DNA of 64,000 bases, from NCBI GenBank assembly GCA_003956705.1, contig QZCP01000357.1:186001-250000 (forward strand), given 5' to 3'. The DNA comes from Brevipalpus yothersi (taxonomy: Eukaryota; Arthropoda; Arachnida; Trombidiformes; Tenuipalpidae). The translations under genes and the position numbers were made by a program. The notes under the pieces are model-generated. The model made no database searches, was not told where the DNA came from, and was given only the letters and a program-made list of their open reading frames with translations. Shown here one piece after another: positions 1 to 11,899 of the stretch. Position 1 is the stretch's first letter. Each line of letters begins with the position of its first letter.

Positions 1-1045
1 TTCTAAAGTACAAAAATTAAGAAACCTCTCCTTGATGAGTTGTCATTATTTTTGACGATAATTCTTCTCTTGTTTATTTATCTTTGCTCATTTTTTCATT
101 CCTGAATCTCATATTCTTCAGAAAGTTGAAAAATTCAGTCCTTCACCAGATCCCCTGTTCTCATTTGGTGAATTTTTTCATGTAAACTCGTTGAGTATCT
201 ATCCATTGTTTCATATCCATTCAGTTGACAATTTTCTCAGAAAATTTTCACACGAAATTCTATAAAATGCAAATGAAATTCGCAAAAAATGGTAAATTCC
301 TTTCTCTATTTATCACAGTTTCCTCATCGTCGAAATAAAAACTGTTTTCACTCCATCAGATTTCTCATCATATGTGTCCTTCCATTGCTCGAGTCAGCCA
401 AGTGAGCAACAGGTAAATATCCAAGAGGCATTGACTACAGCAAAACAAAAACCATGTTGCTTGATAGTTAATCAGAGACTCATTAGGAACGATAGATAGA
501 GAAAAAGCTTGAGGGCATTTAAAAAGCTTTACATTCAGGGTCGACTCTCTGAGAAAATTGACCATTTCTACCTGATACTTTTATAATTATTTTTTTGTGG
601 CCAGATTCAAATTATCTGGCCAAAAATATATGTTATTTTGCATGAACAAATTTCTCAAAAACGTAATTCTCAGAGTCCTGTGAACAAATTTAAATTAAGG
701 TCATCCAGAATAATCATGTGAAACCGAAAAAAAACTGGCTCTTCAATATAGCTTTTTTATGATGATAAGATGGAAAAAAGTAAGAGAGAGAGAATAGAGA
801 CACATTACTAGCCAGTCAGTTGAAATTCTATGATTTTATTTTATATCTGTTGACTAACCGGTTCTTGAGGTGCCAATCGAGACTAGTCTCTGAATACTAT
901 CATGTGAATTCCAAATATTTTTCCATTTCACTTAGATTGCCCCAAGTTTGTCTTACCTTGTGTGGGATAAGAAGTGTATATGAGAATTTGTGTTTTCGTT
1001 CATGATTGAAACTTTTTTTGTGACTTTTCTTTTTGACCAAATAAA
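1..1045. other. Non-coding stretch at left edge
   Basis: I see no convincing exon here. Short open frames (for example 368-565 on minus and 820-1005 on plus) have no recognisable protein character. A perfect hairpin lies at 598-622 (9-bp arms, TGGCCAGAT / ATCTGGCCA, 7-base loop). The last part probably holds the 5' flank of the gene starting at 1046. Confidence 0.5.
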
Positions 1046-2006
1046 ATGAATTTTAATTATCATATTTTTTTGGCTACTTTATTGACCGTATTATTGCTCA
1101 TATCTATTGGTGAATGTCAACGGAAAAACAAATGGAGGAAACAAAAAAATAGTAAAAAAGATTGTAATCTGAAATCACTCGAAAAATGTTTCAATACGAT
1201 CGATGAGAAAAAGAAGGATCCAACTCGACATCTGATTCTCAAAACAGCCGATGGTCTTGATGAAATATGTCGGTAGGTTATCTGAAATTCTGTTGATGAA
1301 GGGTGAAAATTCCATGAAAAATTTTCTTTTCTCTCATGATAAAGTGATTCTCAAGACGTGATATCGTGCATGAAGAAACATATTGAACAGTGTGGAACAC
1401 CTTTGCACTACGAATTCTTGGACTTTCTCACAGAATATTTGATTCGATCATTGGATTTGACCTGTAAACCTGGTTCCATCAGAAATGGTGAGAAGAAAAA
1501 ATTTGATCCTACAAGTTGAACGAACTTCATCACGAGAACCTCTCTTCACTCTCACTTTTATCCAGGATTCTTGGCTAACTCTGCATGTATTGCAACCAAA
1601 GTTCTGGATTCAGCAGATTACAAGACAGAATGTAGCCGACCATTTCAGGCTTTAGTCTCAGCCCTCAAGCCGGAAGATGACACCGAAAACCGATGGGGAT
1701 CGGCCTGTTGTGCTTTCACCAAGTATAAGGACTGTGCGGACAAGTGAGTTACCATTTTATAGATCGAGATGAACTTTTTCAATCGAATCAGATAATTGAA
1801 CATTATTTATCATGACCAAAACTCTTCTAGAAAATTGGAGAAAACTTGTGGAGCAGAGGCCAAGGAAGCTTTTCAAAAATTCCGGGATGATGGAATAGGA
1901 AGTAAGTATCTGAAAAATATCAATTTTTTTGTTGTCGAGCAATTTTGATGTGAGAGATAAAAAGAGAGACCGAAAGAAAGAGAGAGAGAGAGAGAGATGG
2001 ATGGAT

Positions 2007-2082
<76 letters not shown>

Positions 2083-2312
2083 AGACAGATCTCGACGAGG
2101 CCACACTAACTGACCTGAAACTCAATCAATTCAACTCACGTCTAAATTTTTCAGATCTTCTCAATGTGATGTGTCCGACTCATTCCTACGATTTTAAATC
2201 AGAGAATTGCAAAAAGAGACTGGCTAAGTACAAGGGTAAAACCGAAATCAACGAAGAGCATCCTTTGATCAAGTATATGTTGGCTTATATGCGCTTCATA
2301 CTACCAAAGTAG
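1046..2312 (+). CDS. Secreted 14-cysteine protein, five exons
   Basis: Exons are 1046-1272, 1345-1487, 1566-1743, 1831-1901 and 2155-2312. All introns are GT-AG and the phases join, giving 258 residues. Residues 1-24 form a signal peptide (hydrophobic run ending ISIGECQ). The mature part has 14 cysteines, including a CC pair followed by a third Cys (ACCAFTKYKDC), so about seven disulfides are possible. It is mostly helical in character, with no transmembrane segment. This Cys-rich helical layout recalls arthropod DUF1397 (27 kDa haemolymph protein) or DUF19-type secreted proteins, but I cannot assign a family firmly. Function is unknown; it is probably extracellular or haemolymph. Intron 4 contains a GA microsatellite. 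A candidate AATAAA lies near 2582. Confidence 0.8.
1977..2079. repeat. (GA)n microsatellite with GATG interlude
   Basis: GA dinucleotides are broken by a short (GATG)n block at about 1997-2010. The tract lies in intron 4 of the secreted 14-cysteine gene. The minus-strand poly-Leu/Ser open frames over it are artefacts. Confidence 0.95.
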
Positions 2313-3952
2313 AGATTCTTTAATTGGGAAATTTTCCAGCTCATATCCATAAACTCATAATTGTTATAACAACAAAAAGTATTCCAGATATTAGTGTCAT
2401 CAAATGGTATTTAATTAATACATTTACATATCCCGCCAGACCGACGAATAGTAAGTTTGGATTAGTCAGGTCAAATATAATTTGGGGATTGAATTTCACA
2501 ATAAAGAACGTTACATCAGCGAATCGTTTGCATCCATTTACCTGAACACAATGCATCTACATGTAGCTTAATAGATGCAAAAATAAAGAAAAATTTTCGA
2601 ATGGCACATTTCTCAGAACTTTTTACTCAACAATGAACATTTTTCGAAAGAAGAGAGTATAAATCAAATGCACAAATAGTTATTGATCAATGAATAGAAT
2701 AAATGAAATCGAATAAAGATGAATTCTAGGATTTATATTGCATTTCTAAAATTCTATCCCTCAATTTTGAGTACTATCCAATAAAGGTTTGTTCAATTAA
2801 ACTAAAAATCCTTACGGAACGAATAACGGTTATGGCAAATGTTCGATACTGTGGGGCAGCTATCTTGTTTGGAAGATAGTGGTTGTAAAAGATAGACTCT
2901 TTTCTCCATCAATTAAATATCAATTAGCGAAAAGGGTTCAATTCGAATATTGATTGATGAACTGAACTGAAGCTGGATCGTACAAGTTCTACAAAACAAA
3001 GCTTTAAGTTCTTCTCATCATTCCCTTAAATACTGGAAAAGTATTCCAAGTAACTAGATATGCTTTATTTCACAAAGATCGTTGCTTGAGCCTTTCGATT
3101 CTGGATCAGGAACTGAGTCCTAAGACAATTTTTTATTAGAATTGGAGAAATTGTGTAATTCGAAAACGTCAAGAGAAATCCTGGAACGCATGAAAAAAAA
3201 TCTAGATAATTTAAAGATAGCTTTAATTATCCATCTTCATCTAATTCCGATGTTCAAGAAGAGTAGGAAAAAAACAACAATTATTTATAATGCAAAATAC
3301 AAGAGTAATTATCGTGAAAAACTAACATCCCTTGAACTTCGCTTCATGAGCATGGAAGAGAAGTGAACTGAATTCATGAGAATTCATGCTCTTAATGATG
3401 AGAAAATCGATCATAAAGTGGACAATGCTGAGAAATTGTAATTAAAAAAGCATATATTCGAATGTTCCACCTCCAACTTGATCATGGTTGTATTTCGGAG
3501 AATTGTTTTCGCTATTGTTGGCAACAAATCACGAATGTGAAAACTGTATATCCAATCGTAAGGTGAGAGTGTCACTTGAGAAACAATAATAACAATAATA
3601 ATTATTCTGATCGGCGGCTGATGTAATCATGCAACTGAAGAAGTAGACTAAAAGAAAAAAGAATGGTTAAAATTTTGGCTCAAAGAAGAATTTTTCCTCA
3701 ACACTTTCCAATCTGAAAAATTGTTAGATGAAAAGAGGTGTATATATTTTTCATTGGTGGGTGGCTAAGTGAGAATAGTTTTCGAAATGATTTTGAGGGA
3801 TCAAGAATACCTTAAAACTCTTCCAAATGAATTGTAGCAATATTATCTACCCTCAATAGAAGAAAATTTCACATTTGAGGTGTTGAGTTGCTTTTTTTTA
3901 CACTTTTCTAGATGTTTAACTATTATATTGAATGAAAGAGTGTAAGATAGAT

Positions 3953-4033
<81 letters not shown>

Positions 4034-5369
4034 TAATTGTCTACTCGTGATTGTGACAAAATCTGAACGTTTTTCAATCATAATGAGGAGAAATGAAATT
4101 CTGCTGCGCCAACAGCTATCAGTATCGATTCAGATTCACTGGAGGTGAACATTTCGCCTTAAACGATTGAAAAATTTTTCGTATTGATCTTCTCACTTGT
4201 GAGTACGCTAAGTGTACCGTTAGTTGTGTGATTGTTAATTTCGTTCAGTTTCGTTTGCTGTTTCTTCCTTCCGACAGACAAAATTAGCAATCATCAAAGG
4301 CAAACAACAAATTATCCAAATCAATAGGGAAGTACTTTTAGCCCCTCAAATTCATTTTGTATTCGTTCTTTCTCCGATTCAGTTGCAAAAAAGTGGAACT
4401 CATTCTTCCAATATTTCATCTTTATTGGTATTTCTTGGCAAATTTTACGGCCCTGAAGCGTCTTTCCATTGTCCATCTGTGACTATTTTAATTTTTGATG
4501 ATGCTTGAGGTGAGTATTACTATTATTTTATCGCAAGTTTCAATTCATTACAAGATATTCCAAGCTTATTGCTATCAGTTCTCGTGCTTTTTATACTGAT
4601 GATCTCAAAGCAAACCTTCGATTTTCTTCGAAAGTTTGCATTCACAATGATACGCATGTTTATGTTCTTTGCGTGATTGTAAAAGTTTTTAAGATGGTGT
4701 AGAACTTTTCCTCTTCATCTTAAACCATTATTAGTCAAAAAAAACAGTGAATAGCATATCTATGGGCTTTGGAAATCATTAGAACAGTTTGAGAATCGTA
4801 TAAGCACTTCTGAACGATTTGTAATCCAAAACTTTCGAGAAATTTCACATGATAAGGTAGATTCTGACAGCCTACAGTCGAAATGATGTTTTACCAACTC
4901 GTGAGAATAATTTTCGAATGTTGTATCAGTTTTTCAGTCAAGTTAACGGACGATCGTTATTAATTTTTCGATTTCACCAATAAAAAAACTAGCGAGTACA
5001 TAAAGGAAAGAAATTTCTTCCAAAAAAACGGACTTACTGTAAAGTAGATAATAATATACAGTAGTTCAATACGGTAGTTTGATTTTTATTAATTAATGGG
5101 CAGATTGAACTGTACCAATGGACCATTTTCGATTGCAGAGGAGTTTTTTCGTAAAAAATTCGATTTTGTGATACCTGAATCTCAATTTGCTTCCATTCAA
5201 ACTCAAAATTATGACTTTCATGACCAATATCATGCTTTCGACCCTCTAGTTTATCGGAGAAAATTAGAGACCGTTTTTTCGATAAGTGTAAGGAAAACAT
5301 CAATTATGACATCATGACTTAACTTGGACAGCTCTAAAATTATTTGAGTCTATTACAAATCGAGTTCTA
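2313..5369. other. Intergenic stretch
   Basis: About 3 kb between two plus-strand secreted-protein genes. I find no supportable exon. Short frames at 3142-3366 and 5034-5317 have no family character or splice context. A segment at 3139-3212 (LEKLCNSK...) faintly recalls exon 4 of the upstream gene but is too weak to call. The stretch contains a GA microsatellite and probably the promoter and 5' UTR of the gene at 5370. Confidence 0.5.
3957..4029. repeat. (GA)n microsatellite
   Basis: Uninterrupted GA dinucleotide tract of about 70 bases in intergenic DNA. Confidence 0.95.
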
Positions 5370-7046
5370 ATGATTGCGACTGAAAAACTTATTCTTTCTC
5401 AATTCTTTCGACTTTTCCAGATTGTTCATCCGATTTCTGTTATTTTATTGGTTTCATGTATAATTTTGAGAGCACAAGCTATACCTAATGTTAATAAATC
5501 AGAGAAAATCTCCCAAAATCCTATCCTCAAATACACAGGAGGACAGGACAATGGTCAATACAATCCTCAGCTGTATGGCCAAGAGAGTCAAAATCAACAC
5601 AGCGATGGATCAAATGACAATAATAAGGACCAGCAAGTAGAAAAATCTGGCTACACAAAAGGACGAGTATTCGAATACTCTTTTGCCACCCATCATTCGG
5701 ATCCCAAAGTGGGCTCAGCATCAATTGACAAAGATACATCAATGGCTGCATCAGGCAGCGGCTTATCCTCATTCCAAGACCATATGATGGTTCGAGATCA
5801 ACTTCCTCGATTTTTTACTTATGGTGAAGGTGAAAACTTTGGTGATTCACCGAATGAATCAAAGAGTGTCTATGGAGCAACACAATCTCTAGCTCCTAGG
5901 GTGACACTTCCGTCCAGATATCAGGCAAGACAACCCCAACACCTTGAATCATCAGATTTACCTGCCGATCAAATGGTACCGGAAGCTTCATATGCTTTCA
6001 AATATCGGCCACCAACTATGCCTCAATTGCCTTCATTCATGAGAATCAGTTTCGCTGATGAAGCGGATGAGTCTCTTGATGATGAAAAAGATGATGGTAA
6101 GTTTCAATGATTCTCTAATCTGGAGATAGTGGACTTTATGTGTACATGTATTGCTGTGCTTATCAGTGGAATGAAAAGAGTGAAAAGTATACATTGATAA
6201 GGAACAACGGAAATAGATGAGCTAAAATATAGCTTGACCAGAGATACTGTTTTATCTAATCACTAGATAAATTTTTTCAATGTGTATAAACTTTAAGCCC
6301 ACCCTGTAATAGAGAAGCTCCCTATCTAATGACTGCAGCCATTCTGGTGTCCGAAGTTTATCTGACGTCCCATGACAGGAAATTTTTTTCTAGTTTCATT
6401 TGTTGATGACAATACTCTAACAACTTTTTCTTGTCTCTCATGTTTTCGAAAAAAAAAGAATTCATGGATATCAAACGGAAACCCAAGCCAAGAGATCATC
6501 AAGTGAGTTGAATAAAGAAGTTTATTGATATCGATCAGTTTTAAACATGAATGATTATCGCTCAGCAGAGATTCGAACAAAATGAAACATTATTAATAAA
6601 TAGTGAATAAGTTTCTAATTATCATTTCATTTCATTCTTTTTAGGCACAGTCCAAGGAAAAATCAACAGCCACATTGCCAGTCATCTCGATTCCTAAGCC
6701 AAGTGCAATAACTCCAGTTGCAACCAAATCACCTCGAGTTCGAATGCATCAGGAAATGATGGGAGCTGCAAATGAACATGGTAAGCCATGGGGAACTAAA
6801 ACGACTATGGTCTATCGAGACCCATCCCGACCAGATAATTACATGCAAGTGACCGAGGTAAAGGTGGAAATGAACAGTAAGAACCCAAAAAATCAGAATC
6901 AAGCTGACCAGGTCAGTCAAGTGGTGACTTCACGTAGATCAAATTATAAGAATGGAGGAGGAACTCAATCGAAACCAGCCTCAAAATTCTATCAAGAGGA
7001 AGATTTTAATGACGAAGGCCAAGAACCAGAGGAACCAATATTTTGA
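5370..7046 (+). CDS. Secreted low-complexity protein, three exons
   Basis: Exons are 5370-6096, 6459-6502 and 6645-7046. The 44-base middle exon is inferred because exons 1 and 3 do not join in phase without it, whereas with it (donor gtgagt, acceptor after an A-run) they do. The product is about 390 residues. It has an N-terminal hydrophobic segment (about residues 18-38, ending LRAQA) that fits a signal peptide or anchor. The rest is polar, rich in Ser, Gln, Asp and Pro, with an acidic C-terminus (EPEEPIF), and is probably disordered. I recognise no domain. It could be an extracellular matrix or cuticle-type protein; that is a guess. The weakest part is the acceptor of the middle exon. Confidence 0.65.
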
Positions 7047-7378
7047 TGGAGAAGAATAGACTAGAAATAAAATCATAGGGTTATCAATCCTAATTAGGCA
7101 ACTAAATCTTTTGGCCAGTTATCTCGTATCAGCTAACAGATCTGTACCTTTATTTTGCACTCTTATTGAGTTTAAATTTGTGAAGAGAATTTACATCAAA
7201 ATCATTGTTTTTGAGATAGTTAGTTGTGGGATTTTCGATCCAATAAGACACGAACTAGGTCAATTGAGGTTGACATTTTGTCTCTCTTATTGTATTTGAA
7301 TAAAATTCGTCCAAGAAATGAGACAAAATTGAAATAAATCTCGATTTTTGAGTTCTTGTTTTCTCTTTTCTTTTTGGT

Positions 7379-8683
7379 TTACCAAAGCAAATACGGATTT
7401 GGTTCCTTGTAAGAAATGTCTTTCAATCGATAAATATTGTACGAGATATGATTATTTCTCAGATTTTTGGACATTTTCGAATTCTTTTCTACAAATTTCC
7501 TCCCAAAAACCAAATTTTTGAGATGGATAATTTTCATTCGAATCGATTTTAAATCAACCATCGTAGCTTTCACAATATCAATGACTGAGGCTCCAAACCA
7601 AATGCCAGCACAACTGCCTAAATAAACCAAATATTCTGCCAAAATGATTTTAGGTCTCGAGATATACTTTCGGAAGAATCGATACTGTCTTCTGACGCCA
7701 ATTTCCATCTCAAAAAATTTTCTTTTCTTTTTGGTGGTCAAAGAGATTGCTTTCAATTCATTCACTAGATGCAAACTGAAACAATCTTTACCTTTACACT
7801 GTGGACATGAATTTATCCATCGAAAAATGAATTCAGGTCTAGGTTTACATTCCTCGGATCCATTGAAGAAGGGTATCTCTACATGTTCCAAGGCTGGGAC
7901 GAGATAGGGCCATGACCCACAATTTTGAAGCATAATTTTTCGTTCACATTCATAGAAACATGCTAACTGGGATTCTTGTGGAAATTTTTGACAATAGTAT
8001 GATTGGATAACTGATACCTCAAAGCCTGTCTTAACTCTACGAACATCACTCATATTGAACGTCATTTTATCTGAGAGCACAATATTGGGTATCAGTCTGG
8101 GTGAATGAATTAGAAAATAAATCGAATGAGGAATCGATGAGCGTATCTGGAATCTCAACAAATCGGACACAAGATTTTGATCCTCTATCAAGCTTTGATT
8201 GGGAAATCGAAAGAAGTAAGTGAAACATTTACTGAAACGATAGTCTTCTGACATCGATATTGATGGAGTAACTGGACTTACGAGGGAACAATCAATATCA
8301 GCACAAGAATAGGGATTGCTCATATTCAAGATTTCGTTCTGGGAACAAAGTAAAGTACAATTGATCTTCAGATCAGATGTAGTACTGGCTATTTGGAATA
8401 AATCTTTGATAGGCATACGAGCAGCACGTTGACCAAAATTGTGGTTAAAAATACTGAAATAATCATCAGTTAGCGAATGATTGATTTTTTGGGTGTAGAA
8501 AGGACGAAAAACATCATAGCAAACAGTTACTCCAGGAAGAATTAATTTCGGAGGCCATTGGAGAGATAGATCAACAACTGTAGCAAATTGAAAGTAAGCT
8601 TTTGATATGTAAAACACATGCGAAACAAAACCGATTATTGATAAGCTGGTGTAGATTAAATTTTTCACAGAAAACATATTCAA
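7379..8683 (-). CDS. DEG/ENaC-family sodium channel subunit, intronless
   Basis: A 434-residue single-exon frame. TM1 is at about residues 10-30 and is followed by PPKLILPGVTVCYD, matching the post-TM1 FPAVTIC signature of DEG/ENaC channels. The large extracellular loop is Cys-rich and includes CFYECERK...CGSWPYLVP...CKPRPEF and CPQCKGKDC. TM2 is at about 355-375 with LGSCAGIWFGASVIDI, which contains the G-x-S selectivity-filter motif (GAS). The family forms trimeric amiloride-sensitive cation channels in the plasma membrane. The cytosolic N-terminus is only about ten residues, so the conserved His-Gly gating motif that normally precedes TM1 is missing. Either an upstream exon was overlooked or this is a divergent member. 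It runs convergent with the gene ending at 7046, with a gap of about 330 bases. Confidence 0.85.
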   Translation of the reverse strand: MNMFSVKNLIYTSLSIIGFVSHVFYISKAYFQFATVVDLSLQWPPKLILPGVTVCYDVFRPFYTQKINHSLTDDYFSIFNHNFGQRAARMPIKDLFQIASTTSDLKINCTLLCSQNEILNMSNPYSCADIDCSLVSPVTPSISMSEDYRFSKCFTYFFRFPNQSLIEDQNLVSDLLRFQIRSSIPHSIYFLIHSPRLIPNIVLSDKMTFNMSDVRRVKTGFEVSVIQSYYCQKFPQESQLACFYECERKIMLQNCGSWPYLVPALEHVEIPFFNGSEECKPRPEFIFRWINSCPQCKGKDCFSLHLVNELKAISLTTKKKRKFFEMEIGVRRQYRFFRKYISRPKIILAEYLVYLGSCAGIWFGASVIDIVKATMVDLKSIRMKIIHLKNLVFGRKFVEKNSKMSKNLRNNHISYNIYRLKDISYKEPNPYLLW

Positions 8684-9139
8684 TCAGATTTTGTTTCTCA
8701 ACTCATCTCACTATCTCTGACTTTTTCATGAATGGAATGAATGGATGAATTTAATCGAGTTACGAGATCAAGAAGCAAAATTTAATCTCATTTCTGTGAG
8801 AAAATCACAATCAAATTCTAATAAATGGTGAATGGTAACCTGATTGAAAAAATTGGCCTTCATTCCTTCCTCTACAATGAACATTTTGCTAGAGAATAAT
8901 TTTTCTTGCCAGTGGAGCATAATAAGTTTCATTTATCATTTCATCTCTGAAAAATGAATCGATCGTATTGATGTGATTCCATTCGTATTGTATTCTAACT
9001 CTGTTAAAAAGAATCTAGCATCCAGGTAACCGATAAATGACTTTCAAATGTGGGTTTCCACTTCAATAGTGATTGCTTCAAAAGGAAAGTCAAATTGATT
9101 GAAAAATAAGGAACGCTTACTCAGGCAAGCAAGTTATGT
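8684..9139. other. Intergenic stretch upstream of the channel gene
   Basis: No exon seen. It separates the divergently transcribed channel gene (-) from the first array gene (+) and presumably holds the channel promoter. Confidence 0.5.
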
Positions 9140-9620
9140 TTTATTTTCTTTTGCCGCCAATTTTATCCGCTCATCAATCGATAGCTTTTTCATCTCTGCA
9201 CTCCATTTCGTTCTAAAATACAATCCTCTGAATTATCACTTGTTTTCGTTCCACTATCTCTCTGTGATTTCACATTAAACTCATGCTGTGTATGATCATA
9301 CTAAGTCAAAAAAGTTTACATATCTCTAGTCTTACGTTGTTTCATCTCGATTCATGATATTTATTGTTTACCTTGTATCGCATTTTTTTCTGGCTTTTTC
9401 TTTGAGCAGGAAGTACGAATTCTGAATGTTTTGAATCTGCATCTTTCAAATTTTATTAGCCGGTAAGTTAATGATTATCGTCTTGAAATTCTTATATTAG
9501 TTTGTCTCACCCATTGAAGAGCCGAAACATTTGTCTTTGATCAGAATTAACCAGATACTTGCTTCGTCAGAGTAAATCAGTGTTCAACAACGAATTTCAT
9601 CTCTCAATTTATCATCTATC
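9140..9620 (+). promoter_or_regulatory. Duplicated 5' flank of array gene 1
   Basis: This block, beginning near TTTGCCGCCAATTTTATCC and running to the start codon, recurs in front of array gene 5 (29365-29864) and the truncated copy (12965-13443). Its first part also occurs as an orphan at 14765-14905. It is the 5' flank carried along with each duplication and so probably includes the promoter and 5' UTR. No core promoter element was identified. Confidence 0.6.
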
Positions 9621-11899
9621 ATGGCTAATGTGAATGGAAGAAAGGTAAGATAACCAATTAACTTGTTCAGATTAATCTAGATATGATCATTGATTAACGA
9701 TATAATAATTGAAACCTTTTTCATCGCATATAGGACCCTAATTGCTGGGTTTGCCATAAAGAAGGTAGCCAATTTTTTTGTCCCAAATGTTCTCATGGTT
9801 TCCACATTGGTTGTGCCTTGGATACAAAAGAAGACTTCGACCAACGTGATGAAACTTTCAACGGAATGTGCAATCAATGCTCAAGAATTAAGAGATCTCG
9901 TCATCTGTATGCTTCATCTCAAAAGTTCAAGAGTATCAGCAAAGATAAATTGAACTCCTTATTTGATTTTTTACTCATACGTGGCGGTGAAATAGGGGTA
10001 ATTTCTTTTCATTCACTCTTATGAATCACTCTAGTCTTTTCCATTCTAATGAATTGATGTTCTTTATCGTACCAAACAGCCTCCTCCAAGCATCATGAGA
10101 GCTGTGCAAGGTGTAGAGGTACTCAACAAGATCAAACGTTTCATCAATTTTGACACGATAAGATCAAAGATTCATCTTAAAAAATATGAGTGTACTGAGG
10201 AATTGCTCCTCGATTTGCGTAAAATTGAGCATATAATGGTGCTGAATTTCAAGGAAAGCCACCAAAGTAGAGAAATTGGCCGCTACATCCGACAAGTATC
10301 TAGATATTTTTATGAAATTGACCTATGTCCTCACTGTATCTATAATCATTATCTTACACGTCTTGGGTCAGCTTCAACTTGTCCATGGGGTCATAAGCTA
10401 GCGGTTGCCTATCAATCGAAGGAATATAGTCCTTCGTTTGGAATTCTTAATAGTGCTGGATATCCCGATCTACCCCCATTCTTTCCAGTCAAAATAGTTG
10501 CTTGTGATTTTGATTGCGTTTATGTTCGCTTATTTGATATGAGAAAACCATGGAGGTGAGAGTAATAAGATTTTTCCTGATGAATTTCAATTTTTCGCCT
10601 TATATGTAGATTATTATCATTCGATTTTTTTACAGTTCAAAAATACCTTTAAAGAACGTGAAACATCTCACCAATCACAGTTTGAAACAGTTCTCGTCTT
10701 TCCTTCTTAATAGTGAGTTTATGTTCTCAAAACAACACTTTCAAAATGCCTTCGACAAGCTGCAAATCCACCTCAAAGTATTGAAACAGAGATTTGGGAA
10801 CCATTTTTCACTCATTTTCGATCATAATCGTGTTTGGAAATCAAATGATGAGCTTTTCATCGACTGTCAATCGAATGCCATTGACGAATCTGAGAGACGA
10901 TCATCACCAAACACTTCGAAAGATTCTGAATTTAATGAAACTGGATGCCGAGAGAATCAAGTAACAAATGAGCTCTCGGGGAGTATTGCCAATAACAAAA
11001 GGTCACTCGAAACAGATTCCACTAACTCGCCTAAGAGGCTAACTAGACAAGAAATTCAGATAGCTACTAATCCCAGGACAGGTCTAAGAGATTCAACTTC
11101 CGAACCTTTACCAAATGGATGGTTAGCAAAGATAGCTCCTCATGGTAGAATTTACTACATTGAAGAGAGCACTAATACAATATCATGGATAGACCCTAGG
11201 ACTAGGAAGCCTGATTCAGCACTCACCTGTAAAAATTCTAGCACATCAGATAGTATTTTGAAGCAGCTTCTTAATGGACAAACCAAAAATGATCAGGAAG
11301 GTTGCCAGCCAAGCGAGCCAGTAAGGAGTGGCGATCATCCATCTCTCAATGTGGTTTATCAAAAAATTCTCGATACAAAATTAGGAACCTCACAAACTTC
11401 TCCAAAATACTCAATAGAAACCAGCGATCTAATAATCCCTGAAGAAATAAGACCGTCTGAAGAAGTTGATGAGGTTGTAGAAAATCTTCCAAATAACTCA
11501 GCACTCTCCTCTTTGGTTGATGGCATTGTGAGATCTCCCTCATCTCTTTCCACCTCAGAGAAACTTGACATTTCGGAAAGGAAGAGGATCAATGGACTTG
11601 AATCTGATGAAAGAAAATCCAAGAAACTTGAATCACAAGCCAATGGAGAACAATCATTAACCCATGGAAAGACTGAGTCTGCCAAAGATGTGGAATTAGG
11701 AATCAAGAATAATTCCATGGTATCGGAATCGAAGTTTGCCCAAGTAATTCACCAGAAAGTTCTACCATGTTCACGTTGTCATACCTTGGAAAAGAAATTC
11801 AAAGAATATGAGCAAGCGATAGTTCTCCATAAGATTCGTTGCGAAGCTTTGATAGAGAATTACTACAACCTGGAAAAAGCCTCTCTCCAACTTTCTTGA
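9621..11899 (+). CDS. Array gene 1: ZMYND11-like PHD-bromo-ZnF-PWWP with one WW
   Basis: Exons are 9621-9644, 9734-9997, 10080-10555 and 10636-11899 (phases 0, 0, 2), giving 675 residues. Exon 1 encodes only the leader MANVNGRK. Exon 2 is a C4HC3 PHD finger (CWVC, CPKC, FHIGC, CNQC). Exon 3 has a bromodomain-like helical region (about 100-175), a zinc finger (CPHC...CPWGH, about 179-200) and a PWWP core (FFPVKIV...VYVRLFDMRKPW). Exon 4 completes the PWWP and its following helices, then a Ser-rich disordered tail, a WW domain at about 412-446 (LPNGW...YYIEES...SWIDPR) and a C-terminal CSRC plus helix. The order through PWWP matches ZMYND11/BS69, a nuclear reader of H3.3K36me3. MYND is absent. 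Closest relative here is array gene 5, but an internal segment of its tail is deleted. Confidence 0.87.

Noticed and set aside
3139..3212. LEKLCNSK... segment resembling exon 4 of the secreted 14-cysteine gene
   Set aside because: Similarity is limited to a few residues, there is no donor or neighbouring exon, and the acceptor context is poor.
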